Assembly: GCA_029256365.1 (NCBI GenBank)
Contig: JAQSYB010000209.1
Location: 1-7,795, forward strand
Length of the DNA stretch: 7,795 nucleotides
Direction of reading: 5' to 3'
From: Clostridia bacterium
Lineage (GTDB): Bacteria > Bacillota > Clostridia > Lutisporales > Lutisporaceae
The translations under genes and the position numbers were made by a program. The notes below the pieces were generated by a model. The model saw only the letters and a list, made by a program, of their open reading frames with translations, made no database searches and was not told the DNA's origin. Within the stretch, counting starts at the first letter, position 1; the number at the start of each line of letters is the position of its first letter. This document shows, piece after piece, positions 6,741 through 7,795 of this stretch.

Positions 6741-7352
6741 TTAATAACCCAATTCTTCATTGATAAGTATGATGGTAATATCTTTTTTCATTGGTTTTTT
6801 TCTTATGATGGTTGTGATATTGCACATTCTTTGCGGACTGCTGCAATCACTGCAGTTTTCATTGACAGCACAAGGTGTATTCAGCTTAAGTCTTCTAGCA
6901 TTTTTATAAGCATTCTTTTCTATTCTTTCCATAGCCCCATCAAGATTCTCTGCGATTTTATTGATACCACATACAATGATTGTTTTCTTTGGACCATAGA
7001 ACATTGCAGCTACTCTATTTCCCACACCATCTGTATTTACAATTTTACCATCCTGGGTTAGTGCATTTGTACTGGTCAGATATACGTCAGCAGCAGCGGC
7101 TGCTCCACGAGCTTGATCCATTCTCTCTGGCGTTGTTTCCAACCAATGCCAATGCACAGTATTGCCTCTCTCTAGAAGCAGTCTATCAAGCTCCAAGTTC
7201 TTAATTGTCATAGAGCCACCTATGCCTACAGACTCTTCTTGTTTTATTTCAATTAGCAGCTCATCTACTGCTTCCTTTGAGGTTTCAAAGTATTTCACGT
7301 CAAAATGATTCTTCTTCAGTGCTTCAATTGTATTCCTTACTATTTGTTCCAT
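6741..7352 (-). CDS. LUD-domain protein (LutC/YkgG-like, DUF162), 203 aa, with a C-terminal Cys cluster
   Basis: The protein belongs to the LUD family, which includes the LutB and LutC subunits of the lactate oxidation complex. This stand-alone form is common in clostridia but has no assigned reaction that I know of. The sequence shows the glycine-rich VGIGGSMT (42-49), then STNALTQDGKIVNTDGVGNR (94-113) and YGPKKTIIVCG (119-129), all typical of the domain's phosphosugar-isomerase-like fold. The last 45 residues hold C161-x5-C167-x2-C170-x6-C177, which could bind an Fe-S cluster or zinc, and end in NEELGY. No signal peptide or membrane segment is visible, so it is cytoplasmic. It is a single-gene unit between glnA and ptb, with its own promoter and ribosome site (GAGGAGTGATT, a sequence shared with ptb). 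No lutA or lutB partner is in the window, so lactate utilisation should not be assumed. Confidence 0.9.
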   Translation of the reverse strand: MEQIVRNTIEALKKNHFDVKYFETSKEAVDELLIEIKQEESVGIGGSMTIKNLELDRLLLERGNTVHWHWLETTPERMDQARGAAAAADVYLTSTNALTQDGKIVNTDGVGNRVAAMFYGPKKTIIVCGINKIAENLDGAMERIEKNAYKNARRLKLNTPCAVNENCSDCSSPQRMCNITTIIRKKPMKKDITIILINEELGY

Positions 7353-7381
7353 AAAATCACTCCTCTTCTATTTCTATCTAT

Positions 7382-7411
7382 ATTATACTTCATAATAAAA
7401 AAAATCATCAA
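7382..7411 (-). promoter_or_regulatory. Promoter of the LUD-domain gene, overlapping the glnA terminator
   Basis: A perfect TATAAT (7387-7382, minus) is preceded at an 18-nt spacing by TTGATG (7411-7406), a 4 of 6 match to TTGACA. The -35 is formed by the second arm of the glnA terminator. Transcription would start near 7375, about 22 nt before the ATG. Assigned by sequence match only. Confidence 0.6.
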
Positions 7412-7429
7412 GGTTTACTTGATGATTTT
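7397..7429 (-). terminator. Rho-independent terminator after glnA
   Basis: On the minus strand AAAATCATCAAG pairs with CTTGATGATTTT (12 bp, perfect) around a 5-nt loop and continues into an eight-T run. It starts about 7 nt after the glnA stop. The plus strand also has Ts after the stem, so weak termination in the other direction is possible. Confidence 0.92.
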
Positions 7430-7435
7430 ATAATT

Positions 7436-7795
7436 TTATAAATCGTAGTACATTGCAAATTCTTCAGGATGTGGAATGATGCTGATCTTTTTATGGTCTT
7501 TTTCATACTTTGTTTTAATCCATGTGCTGATCAGCTCTTTTGTAAATACTCCCCCTTGAAGTAGGAAATCATGGTCCTGCTCCAATGCTTGCAATGCTTC
7601 CTCTAACGTCTTTGGAAGCCCTTTGATTTTCTTTTTTGCTTCCTCATCAAGGTCAAATATATTTACATCATACGGTCCAAAGCCTTCTGCTACTGGATCA
7701 ATTTTGTTTATGATTCCGTCCAAACCTGCCATCAGCATTGCAGAGTATGCAAGATAAGGATTGCAAGTGGCATCAGAAGGTCTAAACTCAAAGCG
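7436..7795 (-). CDS. glnA: Glutamine synthetase type I, C-terminal 119 residues (start lies beyond the right edge)
   Basis: Glutamine synthetase makes glutamine from glutamate, ammonia and ATP in the cytoplasm and is a dodecamer in type I. The frame is open to the window edge and begins at RFEFRPSDATCNPYL, followed by the hallmark AMLMAGLDGI (19-28 of the fragment). It then has GGVFTKELI (81-89) and the characteristic ending PHPEEFAMYYDL. The C-terminal layout, including the GVFT helix region, resembles the long type I enzymes of E. coli and cyanobacteria more than the Bacillus form. At the place of the E. coli adenylylation residue Tyr397 (NLYDL) this protein has NIFDL, that is Phe (fragment residue 47), so control by adenylylation at that site is not possible. 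A strong terminator follows, separating it from the LUD gene. Confidence 0.96.
   Translation of the reverse strand, partial: RFEFRPSDATCNPYLAYSAMLMAGLDGIINKIDPVAEGFGPYDVNIFDLDEEAKKKIKGLPKTLEEALQALEQDHDFLLQGGVFTKELISTWIKTKYEKDHKKISIIPHPEEFAMYYDL

Noticed and set aside
6675..7061. 128-codon plus-strand open frame opposite the LUD gene
   Set aside because: It begins in the LUD terminator region and runs antisense through a conserved gene; the Phe/Ile/Ser-rich product is typical of a shadow frame.

Overview
The window comes from an A/T-rich, Gram-positive-type genome. It has strong GGAGG-type ribosome binding sites, TATAAT promoters and short intrinsic terminators. The gene set points to a strictly anaerobic, amino-acid-fermenting member of the Clostridia: indolepyruvate:ferredoxin oxidoreductase, a phosphate butyryltransferase-type enzyme and a molybdopterin/Fe-S oxidoreductase. 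Assignment below this level is not possible from the sequence alone. All seven protein-coding genes lie on the minus strand, so transcription runs from high to low coordinates. No RNA genes, insertion sequences, CRISPR arrays or prophage genes were seen, and no gene-free stretch exceeds 300 bases.

Layout in order of transcription: (1) the C-terminal 119 residues of a type I glutamine synthetase (7795-7436), ending in a strong terminator; (2) a single-gene LUD-domain protein (7352-6741) with its own promoter and a weaker terminator; (3) a promoter-driven unit of a Ptb-type phosphate acyltransferase (6541-5579), iorA (5487-3787) and iorB (3787-3215), closed by a perfect 9-bp-stem terminator; (4) a second unit with an extended -10 promoter lying in the tail of that terminator. 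This unit encodes a 658-residue molybdopterin oxidoreductase (3135-1159) and, one base later, a UvrD/Rep-type DNA helicase that runs off the left edge (1157-1).

The metabolic core is Ptb plus IorAB. IorAB oxidatively decarboxylates aryl 2-oxoacids (from Trp, Phe or Tyr transamination) to aryl-acetyl-CoA, reducing ferredoxin. A phosphate acyltransferase can then form the acyl phosphate for ATP synthesis by a kinase, which is not in this window. Glutamine synthetase and the LUD protein are separate transcription units, so their neighbourhood suggests nitrogen/amino-acid metabolism but does not prove a joint function. The molybdoenzyme may be another redox partner of amino-acid or aldehyde metabolism, but its substrate cannot be read from the sequence.

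I did not find a clearly new defence or mobile system. The points most worth a second look are a Cys-rich tail on the Ptb homologue, an IorA that has lost one of its usual two Fe-S cluster motifs, two places where a promoter is packed into the preceding terminator, and the tight coupling of a molybdoenzyme to a DNA helicase.
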